A stretch of DNA of 13,079 nt from Deltaproteobacteria bacterium. Lineage in GTDB: Bacteria; Desulfobacterota; Binatia; UBA9968. The notes beneath the pieces were generated by a model. That model was not told where the DNA came from. It searched no databases and was given only the letters and a program-made list of their open reading frames with translations. The stretch is from positions 1 through 13,079 of the forward strand of contig JACPFE010000642.1 of NCBI GenBank assembly GCA_016183145.1, given 5' to 3'. The translations under genes were made by a program, and so were the position numbers. This document shows positions 1 to 6,339 of this stretch, one piece after another (position 1 is the first letter of the stretch; every line of letters begins with the position of its first letter).

Positions 1-1
1 C

Positions 2-1666
2 TTCCACACCCAGGATTACGCGAAGTACTTTCTCGGATGCGTGCAGCGCATCCTGGGGTACAAACAGAAGCTCGGTCAGCTGCTGCTTGACCGGCGCATC
101 GTCAAGGTCGGCGCCTTTCCCATGGGGGTCGATTTCCGCAGATTTCACGGCGCCGCTTTGAGTCCGGAAGTTCAGCAGGAAAAACAGCAACTGCGAAAAT
201 CCTTGGGGGAGACCAGAATAGTCCTTTCCGTGGACCGCCAGGATTATTCCAAGGGCATCAGCCATCGCTTGGAGGGCTACCAGAGCCTGCTCGAAAAACA
301 GCCTCAATGGCGCGGCAAGGTCACGCTGCTGATGATCGTCGTGCCCTCGCGAATCGGCATACAGGATTACCAGGGAACGAAAACCCACCTCGAAGAGCTG
401 GTCGGGAAGATCAACGGCAGATTCGGCGCCATTGACTGGACGCCCATCATCTATCAGTACCGGTCCGTGCCCTTTGAGACATTGGCGGCCTTGTATGCGA
501 TGAGCGACGTCGCGCTGGTGACCCCTCTGCGGGATGGGATGAACCTGGTGGCCAAGGAATATATTGCGAGCAGAACAGATAAAACCGGCGTGTTAATTCT
601 CAGCGAAATGGCCGGCGCCGCCAGGGAATTAGCCGACGCGATCCTGATCAACCCGAACCACCGCGAAGAAATCGCCGAGGCCCTGGGGTCGGCACTGACC
701 ATGCCCCGCCACGAACAGATGCGGAGAAATCGTCTCATGCAGAGCCGACTGCGCCGCTATGACCTCGGTCGTTGGGCGACAGAGTTTATCGGGGAGCTTC
801 TTTCCATCGATCCGGGTCGGGAACGAGCGTTTCCAAAGCTCCTGACTCCCGCGGCGCAGATGGGTTTAATCCAGCATTATGACCGGAGCCTCAACCGGCT
901 GTTGCTCTTGGACTACGACGGCACGTTGGTACGCTTTGCCAAGTATCCTCAGCTAGCGAAGCCTCATCGGCAATTACTGAATTGTTTGAATCACCTCGGC
1001 GCCAACCCGAGAAACGAACTGGTCCTGCTCAGCGGCCGGGATAAAGCCACCCTAGAAAACTGGTTTGGTTCGCTGCCAATCGGACTGGCCGCCGAACACG
1101 GCGCCTGGATCAAGGAGCGCGAGAAGTCCTGGGAAAAAGTAAGGCCGCTGTGCGCGGAATGGAAGACCAGACTGCGGCCGATCCTACATACCTACGCCGA
1201 TCGGGTCCCGGGAGCGTGGGTCGAAGAGAAGGAATTTTCTCTCGCGTTTCACTATCGGGCGGCCGATGAGGAACGGGGAGCGCTGTCGGCGAGGGAATTA
1301 ACCGATGATTTGCTCGTGTTGACGGCGAACATCGACGTGCAGGTCTTGCACGGCAACATGGCGGTGGAGGTGCGCAACGCGGGGATCCACAAAGGGATCG
1401 TGAGTCAAAGATGGCTGTTAAACTGCGGCAGTGATTTTATCTTAGCGATCGGCGATGATTTGACCGACGAGGACATGTTTACAGTCTTGCCCGCCGGGGC
1501 CCATTCGATCCGCGTCGGCAACGGTCCGACCCAGGCGCGATACTATCTGCGCGGGCCGGACGACGTATTAATGCTTCTCGACGCGCTGATCAAAGGAGAG
1601 ACGATCGGCGAACCCGCGCAATACGCCGCCGCAGGGGCGTTACACAGTCAGGAGAGCCGGCTCTGA
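2..1666 (+). CDS. otsAB: Bifunctional trehalose-6-phosphate synthase/phosphatase (OtsA-OtsB fusion), 5' end outside window
   Basis: This cytoplasmic enzyme makes trehalose in two steps: a glucosyltransferase joins UDP- or ADP-glucose to glucose-6-phosphate, and a HAD phosphatase then removes the phosphate. The reading frame is open from base 2 (FHTQDYAKYFL, a synthase motif), so the GTG at 41 is internal and about 180 N-terminal residues lie upstream. Counting from that GTG, the GT20 synthase part ends near residue 260 and shows VDRQDYSKGI (64-73), RDGMNLVAKEY (164-174) and LSEMAGAARELADA (187-200). The OtsB part shows the HAD nucleophile motif DYDGT (291-295), SGRD (331-334), AEHGAW (351-356), the conserved Lys451 and the acidic motif GDDLTDED (471-478). 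All key residues of both visible domains are present, so both activities are likely intact. Such fusions are known from several bacteria and from eukaryotes. A 54-bp gap to the next gene suggests co-transcription. Trehalose usually serves osmotic, desiccation or stress protection. Confidence 0.95.
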   Translation, partial: FHTQDYAKYFLGCVQRILGYKQKLGQLLLDRRIVKVGAFPMGVDFRRFHGAALSPEVQQEKQQLRKSLGETRIVLSVDRQDYSKGISHRLEGYQSLLEKQPQWRGKVTLLMIVVPSRIGIQDYQGTKTHLEELVGKINGRFGAIDWTPIIYQYRSVPFETLAALYAMSDVALVTPLRDGMNLVAKEYIASRTDKTGVLILSEMAGAARELADAILINPNHREEIAEALGSALTMPRHEQMRRNRLMQSRLRRYDLGRWATEFIGELLSIDPGRERAFPKLLTPAAQMGLIQHYDRSLNRLLLLDYDGTLVRFAKYPQLAKPHRQLLNCLNHLGANPRNELVLLSGRDKATLENWFGSLPIGLAAEHGAWIKEREKSWEKVRPLCAEWKTRLRPILHTYADRVPGAWVEEKEFSLAFHYRAADEERGALSARELTDDLLVLTANIDVQVLHGNMAVEVRNAGIHKGIVSQRWLLNCGSDFILAIGDDLTDEDMFTVLPAGAHSIRVGNGPTQARYYLRGPDDVLMLLDALIKGETIGEPAQYAAAGALHSQESRL

Positions 1667-1720
1667 GGTGGTCATTCCCTGCACACGCGGCGATCACCGA
1701 AGTCGCTAAAGGAGACTACC

Positions 1721-2704
1721 GTGACGCATCTAGAGTATTCGAGCGGCCATTGGATCGATAGTAAAGCGGTTAAACATTTCCTCTACGGCCTGGTGCGCGT
1801 TCTGTTTCATGTTCTGTTAGTCGCTCTGAGCGCGGGCATCGCCTTTTCCTTACCCTATATCGTGAGCGTCGCAGCACGAAGCTTCTGGACCTACTGGTCG
1901 ATCATCGAGCGCGAAACGATCTATCTCATATCCGTCGAAATCGTCACGGCGATCATGCTCCTGCTGGTTTTCAGTTACCTTGGCAAGAGTTTAAAGGATA
2001 GGACAATCGCCAAGACAGCGAAGTACGCGGGTCTCGTCCACTGTTTTAGAAGCGTGGGACTGTTGGCGCAGGGACGAATCAAGAAATTGAAAAACAGGCA
2101 AGGGCTTGCCAGAGACGTGCTGATCATATCATCAACTGGCTATCGCACCTTCGCCGACCCACGGGGAGAATTGCACCGGGTATTACAGAACTGCCGCGAT
2201 GCGAAAATCATGCTGCTCAATCCGCGCAGCGAGGGCGCGCACGCAAGGGCGAAAAGTATTCTCGACCCGAACGTGACGCCGGAAAAATTCGCCGAACAAA
2301 TAAAGCGAAGCATCGACTTTCTCAAAGATTTGAGGGCGACGCAGAAAAATATTCGCTTGAAGCTCTACGGGGATACTCCCTGGTTGAAGCTGGCTATTTT
2401 AGGCGACTATGTTTGGATGAAGCACTATCACCCGGGTCTGGACGTTCAAAGCATGCCGGAGTATGTGTTCGAGCACGATCAAAACCCCGGCAGTTTATAC
2501 ACGCCCCTTTACCAACACTTCCTCACGAGGTGGGTCAATCCTGATTGTCCCGAATACGACCTGGATACCGACGAACTCATCCATCGGAACGCCAGCGGAA
2601 AAGAAATTGGCAGAGAGCGGTTCGATGAGTTTTCCGAACCCAAAGGATCGGGGTGGGCTCCTGAAAAAGATCCATCCACGACCTCGGCGCCACTGCTATC
2701 CTGA
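1721..2704 (+). CDS. Two-helix membrane protein with soluble C-terminal domain, possibly phospholipase D-like; function unknown
   Basis: Product of 327 residues. The GTG start is supported by an AAAGGAGA ribosome-binding site at 1708-1715. Two hydrophobic segments near residues 20-50 and 66-88 predict an inner-membrane hairpin with a soluble domain from about residue 100. That domain begins with a beta-strand-rich part (DVLIISSTGYRTF, 132-144), then AKIMLLNP (161-168), a helical region, and a dense aromatic/acidic block: LKLYGDTPWLKLAILGDYVW (213-232), HYHPGLD (235-241), PEYVFEHD (246-253), then LDTDELIHR (281-289). The alternation of strands with a Tyr/His/Asp-rich core resembles inactive or variant phospholipase D-like domains, but no HxKxxxxD motif is seen, so this is only a guess. 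The last 25 residues look low-complexity and may be non-conserved. Its position 54 bp behind the trehalose gene suggests a shared transcript and perhaps a role in envelope or stress response. I do not recognise a characterised homologue. Confidence 0.8.
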   Translation: MTHLEYSSGHWIDSKAVKHFLYGLVRVLFHVLLVALSAGIAFSLPYIVSVAARSFWTYWSIIERETIYLISVEIVTAIMLLLVFSYLGKSLKDRTIAKTAKYAGLVHCFRSVGLLAQGRIKKLKNRQGLARDVLIISSTGYRTFADPRGELHRVLQNCRDAKIMLLNPRSEGAHARAKSILDPNVTPEKFAEQIKRSIDFLKDLRATQKNIRLKLYGDTPWLKLAILGDYVWMKHYHPGLDVQSMPEYVFEHDQNPGSLYTPLYQHFLTRWVNPDCPEYDLDTDELIHRNASGKEIGRERFDEFSEPKGSGWAPEKDPSTTSAPLLS

Positions 2705-2856
2705 CAAGCTGCTCCCACCGAACGGGTTCATCGGCGGATTGGATCGTCAACCTGCGACCCCTCGACATCATGAACGCGCCCACGTCGCCGCGGGTTGAAT
2801 CATCCAGATGAAGCTTGCTATAAGCGCACTCAGCGAGACAAGCGGAGGCGAGCGTC

Positions 2857-3990
2857 ATGCGCGTCATCGATGCCGACGGCCACGTCGAAGAGAACGTCGT
2901 CACTTTCAGCGACAAATATTTTGATCCCGCGTTTCGCGCCCAGCGGCCGCAGGTGGTCTCGGGCAGCGAAGAGGGTCTCGCCTACTGGATGATCGACGAG
3001 CAGCTTTTTCCGCGGCGCGTTGGGCGCGGCTGCAACAACCTGGGAACGCCGGTCAGTTATCAGGGGAAGCCGACCCGCCACGCGCTGCGCAAACCGGACA
3101 CCGTGGGCAGCATGGAGCTGACCCATTTGAACGAACGCCTTCAGATCATGGATGAAGAAGGCATCTGGCTCCAGGTGCTCTATCCGACGCTGTTTCTCGC
3201 TTATCCTCTGAGCTGCAATCCCGCTTATGTGACCGCCATGTGCGACGCGTACAATCGCTGGCTCGGTGATGTCTTGTCGGGTCAGGAACGGCTTAAGTGG
3301 GTGGGCGTCGTCAACTTGGATGATGTCCCCGCATCGGTCAGGCAAGTCAAAGAGGCCAAAAAGCTCGGCGCCGTGGGCATGATGATCCTGGGGACAGTCG
3401 GCGACAAGCTGCTCGATGATGCGAGCCTGCTGCCGTTCTACGAAGCGGTGGCGGCGGAAAACCTGCCGCTGGCGGTGCACGTCGGGTGGGCTTGCCCATC
3501 GATTAACAACTTATACAGCCACATCTATCCGTCCGGTGTCATCGCTTTCCTCATGCCGGTCCTGATGGGCTTGGTGTCGATGATGAGCGGCGGCATTTTC
3601 GACCGTTTCCCGAACCTGAAAGTCGTTTATCTGGAAGCGGGCAGTCTTTGGATTCATTTCATCCTGGAGCGCTTGCACCACCGTTTTCAGCATTCGGGGA
3701 AAAATCTCGCCAACGTCGTCTCGCGCACCGCGCCGATTCAAAAGCTGCCGACCATGGAGTACATCAAACAAGGGAATCTCTATTTCAGCGCCGAAGTCGA
3801 AGATGCGCTGCTGCCGCAGGTGTTGAAATTGGTTGGCGACGGGCAGATCCTGTTCGGCTCCGATATGCCTCACGGCGACCGGGAGCGCTTCGCCGCCAGT
3901 CTGTTGCAGGAAAGAAACGACATCAGCGACGCGGCAAAGGGGAAAATCTTGGAAGCGAATCCAGCACGCTTTTACGGGTTGGCGCTTTGA
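2857..3990 (+). CDS. Amidohydrolase family protein (Amidohydro_2 / ACMSD-like)
   Basis: Product of 377 residues with no signal peptide, so cytoplasmic. It belongs to the TIM-barrel metal-dependent hydrolases of the amidohydrolase-2 type, which includes aminocarboxymuconate-semialdehyde decarboxylase and gamma-resorcylate decarboxylase. Members hydrolyse or decarboxylate small, often aromatic acids. The N-terminal metal motif is DADGHVEE (5-12): Asp-x-His instead of the classical His-x-His, a variant common in this subgroup. Later ligands are His208 in AVHVG, Glu260 in YLEAGSLW, and the catalytic Asp336 in FGSDMPHGD. The ATG is preceded by CGGAGGCG (2843-2850) at good spacing. The 152 bp before it (2705-2856) hold no recognisable promoter, gene or hairpin. 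The gene stands alone on its strand, converging on the methyltransferase gene 10 bp downstream. Family assignment is firm; the substrate cannot be read from the sequence. Confidence 0.92.
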   Translation: MRVIDADGHVEENVVTFSDKYFDPAFRAQRPQVVSGSEEGLAYWMIDEQLFPRRVGRGCNNLGTPVSYQGKPTRHALRKPDTVGSMELTHLNERLQIMDEEGIWLQVLYPTLFLAYPLSCNPAYVTAMCDAYNRWLGDVLSGQERLKWVGVVNLDDVPASVRQVKEAKKLGAVGMMILGTVGDKLLDDASLLPFYEAVAAENLPLAVHVGWACPSINNLYSHIYPSGVIAFLMPVLMGLVSMMSGGIFDRFPNLKVVYLEAGSLWIHFILERLHHRFQHSGKNLANVVSRTAPIQKLPTMEYIKQGNLYFSAEVEDALLPQVLKLVGDGQILFGSDMPHGDRERFAASLLQERNDISDAAKGKILEANPARFYGLAL

Positions 3991-4000
3991 TTTTGCGGCG

Positions 4001-4549
4001 TCAACGAATCTCGAACAAGAGAACCGTATGATCGTGGAGCCACGTGCCCTTGATGACCTCGACCTTGTCGGGAATCCATCCCTCAATCGGATAGTCGTGG
4101 GAGACAACCCGCGATCCCGGCTTGAGCTGCCGTTCTAGGATTGGTCGGAACTTGGCGTTGAATTCAGGCAACATGTAGAGCGTCACTATCGTCGCCGGTG
4201 AAATATCGGCGGTAAACGCATCCTGGGCGTGGAATTCGACGAGGTGTTCGATTTTCTCGCGAAAAGCATTGTTACGTGCTTTCCGCACCAGCTCCCGGTC
4301 GATTTCGATCCCCACGCCTTTCACGCCAAATTTCTTGGCCGCTCTAATAATGATCGCACCGTCGCCGCTCCCGATATCGTAAACGACGTCGCCGGGTTTG
4401 GCCCTCGCCAACTCCAGCATACGGTCGATGATCTCCGGGGTTGTCGGCACAAACGGCACTTCGCCGTCGGTCCAAACGGGAATCGACCCGCAGCCGCCGG
4501 TGCCGAGAAGAATCAAGCCCATCAGAAATTCACACAAAGGCTTCTTCAT
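4001..4549 (-). CDS. Class I SAM-dependent methyltransferase, FAM173-like, with lipoprotein-like N terminus
   Basis: Product of 182 residues. A Rossmann-type SAM-binding motif YDIGSGDGA (57-65) is followed by GIEID (80-84, acidic ribose-binding residue) and a QDAF segment (109-112). The C-terminal signature PGSRVVSHDYPIEGW (144-158) and the VPFVPTTPEI lead-in (31-40) match the FAM173 group of small protein-lysine methyltransferases; mitochondrial members modify the ATP synthase c subunit. The N terminus, MKKPLCEFLMGLILLGTGGC, has two lysines, a short hydrophobic stretch and a cysteine at 20, like a lipoprotein signal. The lipobox (TGGC) is imperfect, with no Leu at -3. Export would be odd because SAM is cytoplasmic, so it may instead be a membrane anchor. 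A good promoter lies about 40 bp upstream of the ATG; the ribosome-binding site is weak. The substrate is unknown. Confidence 0.87.
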   Translation of the reverse strand: MKKPLCEFLMGLILLGTGGCGSIPVWTDGEVPFVPTTPEIIDRMLELARAKPGDVVYDIGSGDGAIIIRAAKKFGVKGVGIEIDRELVRKARNNAFREKIEHLVEFHAQDAFTADISPATIVTLYMLPEFNAKFRPILERQLKPGSRVVSHDYPIEGWIPDKVEVIKGTWLHDHTVLLFEIR

Positions 4550-4591
4550 TTTCCGGCTAGAACTCCCTATACCAAATCTCCGAACTTAGCC

Positions 4592-4621
4592 CTTATAGTG
4601 TAATCTCGGCGCGGCCGTCAA
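4592..4621 (-). promoter_or_regulatory. Predicted sigma70-type promoter for the methyltransferase gene
   Basis: Read on the minus strand, the -35 box is TTGACG (4621-4616) and the -10 box is TATAAG (4597-4592), with an 18-bp spacer. Each box matches its consensus at five of six positions. Transcription would begin near 4585, giving a 5' untranslated region of roughly 35 nt before the ATG at 4549. The -35 box overlaps the TCAATTGA palindrome at 4618-4625. Confidence 0.55.
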
Positions 4622-4696
4622 TTGATGCCGAAATTGACTACGACTTGACAAGGCGATGCGTTTGTTATGAACATCCGTAGAAATCGACTCAATTGA
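4618..4696. promoter_or_regulatory. Pair of identical TCAATTGA palindromes in a divergent intergenic region, with a possible plus-strand promoter
   Basis: The 8-bp palindrome TCAATTGA occurs at 4618-4625 and again at 4689-4696, 71 bp apart. The first overlaps the -35 box of the methyltransferase promoter; the second abuts the ribosome-binding site of the isochorismatase-like gene. Between them lies TTGACA (4645-4650) followed 15 bp later by TATGAA (4666-4671), a possible but short-spaced promoter for the plus-strand gene. A shared regulator binding both sites could control the divergent pair; this is inference from position alone. Confidence 0.3.
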
Positions 4697-4709
4697 AGGA
4701 GAAGCACCC

Positions 4710-5429
4710 ATGGCTACTTGGGACGATAGTCTGACCCCCCGCGACAAAGAGGTTTTTGCCTTATCCGGTTTCGGGAAACGTGCCGGCTTTGGCCAACGAC
4801 CCGCGTTATTGATCATCGATGTTAATTACAATTTTGTCGGCGACAAGCCGGAGCCGATCGTCGAATCCGTCAAGCGTTTTCGTACCAGCTGCGGCGAGGA
4901 AGGCTGGCAAGGAGTTTATAATATCCGCGAGTTGCTTATGGAAGCCCGCAAGAAGCACCTGCCAACCTTCTACACGACCGCTGAGGAAAATCGCTCCAAT
5001 ACGGTAACGATCGGCGGTTGGCAGGCCAAGAGTAGCCGCACCCACGAAGACATGACCGATGCGTGGGAAAAAACGAACGCCATCGTCGGGGAAATCGCGC
5101 CGCAAACCGGCGACATCCTTGTCCACAAGCAAAAACCCAGCGCCTTTTTCGGCACGCCGCTCATGAGCATGCTCACGGAAGTGCATGCGGATACCTTGCT
5201 GGTCACCGGCACCACCACCAGCGGCTGCGTGCGCGCCAGCGTCATCGACGCGTTTTCATACAATCTCAAAGTCTCAGTGGTTGAGGAATGCGTCTTCGAC
5301 CGCGGGCAAGCATCGCACAAGATCAATCTTTTCGACATGGCGATGAAGTACGCCGATGTGATTCCCCTAAGGGAAGCGATCGACTACATCCGCGGCCTGC
5401 CGGATAACCTCTACGCTCCGGCCCTGTGA
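4710..5429 (+). CDS. Isochorismatase-family cysteine hydrolase (N-carbamoylsarcosine amidase-like)
   Basis: Product of 239 residues, cytoplasmic. The family uses an Asp-Lys-Cys triad to hydrolyse amide or ester bonds in small molecules; N-carbamoylsarcosine amidase, RutB and nicotinamidase are relatives. The triad is visible: Asp37 in LLIIDVNYNF, Lys140 in HKQKPSAFFGT (Lys142 is a nearby alternative), and Cys173 in TGTTTSGCVRAS, where the stretch before the Cys carries the usual cis-peptide loop. The SGCVRASVIDAFS signature is typical of the N-carbamoylsarcosine amidase branch, whose members run around 210-260 residues. The ATG has a strong AAGGAGA site (4697-4703). The last 57 bp (IDYIRGLPDN and flanking codons) are duplicated 892 bp downstream at 6265-6321. 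The substrate is not determinable from sequence; a role in degrading N-carbamoyl or amide compounds is inference. Confidence 0.92.
   Translation: MATWDDSLTPRDKEVFALSGFGKRAGFGQRPALLIIDVNYNFVGDKPEPIVESVKRFRTSCGEEGWQGVYNIRELLMEARKKHLPTFYTTAEENRSNTVTIGGWQAKSSRTHEDMTDAWEKTNAIVGEIAPQTGDILVHKQKPSAFFGTPLMSMLTEVHADTLLVTGTTTSGCVRASVIDAFSYNLKVSVVEECVFDRGQASHKINLFDMAMKYADVIPLREAIDYIRGLPDNLYAPAL
5367..5429 (+). repeat. Proximal copy of an imperfect 63-bp direct repeat at the isochorismatase gene end
   Basis: This segment, the final 20 codons and stop of the isochorismatase-like gene, matches 6259-6321 at 56 of 63 positions by hand alignment. In the last 57 bp there are five mismatches, all at third codon positions or in the stop codon (TGA versus TAA), so the encoded tail is identical over 18 residues. 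Identity fades immediately upstream of both copies. The two copies bracket the toxin-antitoxin pair. Confidence 0.9.
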
Positions 5430-5505
5430 AAACAGTCTCGGGTTTTGGGCTTCGGTATTCGGGTTGAAGGAACGCGAGAATTTTTCCCCGTGCGATCCTG
5501 CATCG

Positions 5506-5532
5506 TTGACATTAACCTACCTATGACATAGG
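5506..5532 (+). promoter_or_regulatory. Possible promoter and autoregulatory operator of the toxin-antitoxin pair
   Basis: A consensus -35 box TTGACA (5506-5511) is followed by the perfect inverted repeat CCTATG-A-CATAGG (5520-5532), whose right arm lies where a -10 box would fall. The -10 match itself is poor (CATAGG or TAGGCT). The palindrome ends 9 bp before the toxin start codon. A palindrome overlapping the promoter of a toxin-antitoxin operon is the usual target of the antitoxin, here a winged-helix protein. The assignment is inferred from position and symmetry. Confidence 0.4.
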
Positions 5533-5541
5533 CTGCCATAA

Positions 5542-5841
5542 GTGCCAAGAGCCAAATTGCTCCGAACTGTTGATGTCTTTCTTCCCGGCCGATGGAGGGT
5601 CGTCATCAAAATCTGGGAGCTGTCATCAGCGAAGGCTGGACACCAGAGGGTGCGATACCGCTTGAGTCTGATCTCGCCATCTGGTGAAAGAGTGGTAGGC
5701 TACGACAACCATCAACCCAAGGGAGACCATAGACATTATATGGGCCGAGAAGCAGAGTACGATTATAAGGATCCGGAGTTGTTGATCCGCGACTTCTTGA
5801 AGGATGTAGAACAAATATTATCGGAAGAGGAACAGCGATGA
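5542..5841 (+). CDS. TumE-type toxin (DUF6516-like) of a toxin-antitoxin pair
   Basis: Product of 99 residues. The core motif GYDNHQPKGDHRH (53-65) and the acidic C-terminal helix LLIRDFLKDVEQIL (80-93) match the TumE / DUF6516 family of small toxins, about 90-120 residues long. The conserved Asp, Lys, Gly-Asp-His-x-His cluster is thought to form the active site; the biochemical activity of most members is not established. The GTG start has no clear ribosome-binding site, so the exact N terminus is uncertain. The stop overlaps the next start in ATGA (5838-5841), the translational coupling expected of a toxin-first toxin-antitoxin operon. The 112-bp stretch before it (5430-5541) holds no gene, only the operator-like palindrome and TTGACA. 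Base composition looks more AT-rich than in neighbouring metabolic genes, consistent with a mobile cassette. Confidence 0.8.
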   Translation: MPRAKLLRTVDVFLPGRWRVVIKIWELSSAKAGHQRVRYRLSLISPSGERVVGYDNHQPKGDHRHYMGREAEYDYKDPELLIRDFLKDVEQILSEEEQR

Positions 5842-6209
5842 AGGTTAAAAAGATCAAAATCAATTTAAAATCCCTGGAGGATGTGGGCAAAGAGGTAACC
5901 CAGGTCATGCGGGCCGTGGAGAGCGGCGAATCCGTCAATCCTAATCGTCATGAGATCGTGTTTTCAGACTTTGCTGCACTTAGGAGCTTTCTTACGCCGA
6001 AGCGACTGGAGCTGATCCGGTTAATTCGGAGGCACGCTCCCAATTCGATTTCTCAATTGGCTCGCTTAGCCAAGAGGGATTTTGCCCGGGTCTACCAGGA
6101 CCTAAAGGTACTCGCCGAAGCGGGTATCATCGAGATTCCGAAGGGCCTTAAAGGCGAAAAGGCCAAGCCGGGAGTGGCCGAAGAAATAAGGCTGGAAATT
6201 GTCGTGTAA
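5838..6209 (+). CDS. Winged-helix antitoxin / DNA-binding protein partnered with TumE-type toxin
   Basis: Product of 123 residues. Residues 53-100 form a winged helix-turn-helix of the MarR/ArsR kind: TPKRLELIRLI (first helix), NSISQLARL (helix 2), DFARVYQDLKVLAEAGII (recognition helix running into the wing). It resembles the HVO_A0114-type DNA-binding proteins that are often found beside TumE-like toxins. A basic, lysine-rich N terminus (KVKKIKINLK) and the segment up to about residue 45 probably contact the toxin; this is inference. The start overlaps the toxin stop by 4 bp and is preceded by GAAGAGG (5824-5830). As an antitoxin it would neutralise the toxin and repress the operon through the upstream palindrome. 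It is less like the Xre-type antitoxin of some TumE systems, so the pair is a variant. Confidence 0.8.
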   Translation: MKVKKIKINLKSLEDVGKEVTQVMRAVESGESVNPNRHEIVFSDFAALRSFLTPKRLELIRLIRRHAPNSISQLARLAKRDFARVYQDLKVLAEAGIIEIPKGLKGEKAKPGVAEEIRLEIVV

Positions 6210-6237
6210 GAACGGGGTTTTTTCTTGGAGGAAAGCA

Positions 6238-6321
6238 ATGGCTTTAAGGCTCCGTCAATTAAAGGAAGCGATCGACTACATCCGCGGCCTACCGGATAAC
6301 CTGTACGCGCCGGCGCTGTAA
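6238..6321 (+). pseudogene. 27-codon mini-ORF carrying a duplicate of the isochorismatase C terminus
   Basis: The ORF begins ATGGCT behind a strong TTGGAGGAAAGCA ribosome-binding site (6225-6237), runs through eight unrelated codons (MALRLRQL), and then encodes a Lys plus the exact 18-residue tail of the isochorismatase-like protein (EAIDYIRGLPDN, then LYAPAL), ending in TAA at 6319-6321. The tail alone lacks the catalytic Lys and Cys and cannot be an enzyme. It is best read as the remnant of a second isochorismatase-family gene that kept its start region and last 19 codons, or as the displaced native 3' end after insertion of the upstream cassette. Because every difference in the tail is synonymous, the copy diverged while still under protein-level selection. 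It is followed by a small gene 18 bp later. Confidence 0.7.
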
Positions 6322-6339
6322 ACAAACGGAGATCGAAAT

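Noticed and set aside
41..43. GTG at 41 as the start of the trehalose gene
   Set aside because: The frame is open back to base 2 and encodes conserved synthase residues (FHTQDYAKYFL), so the gene begins upstream of the window.
2830..3480. Minus-strand open frame (216 codons) opposite the cytoplasmic amidohydrolase
   Set aside because: Antisense shadow of a gene with metal-ligand motifs; no ribosome-binding site or recognisable domain.
5430..5505. GGGTTTTGGGC-type short G/T-rich words and TTTTT run after the isochorismatase gene as a terminator
   Set aside because: No stable GC-rich stem precedes the T-run.
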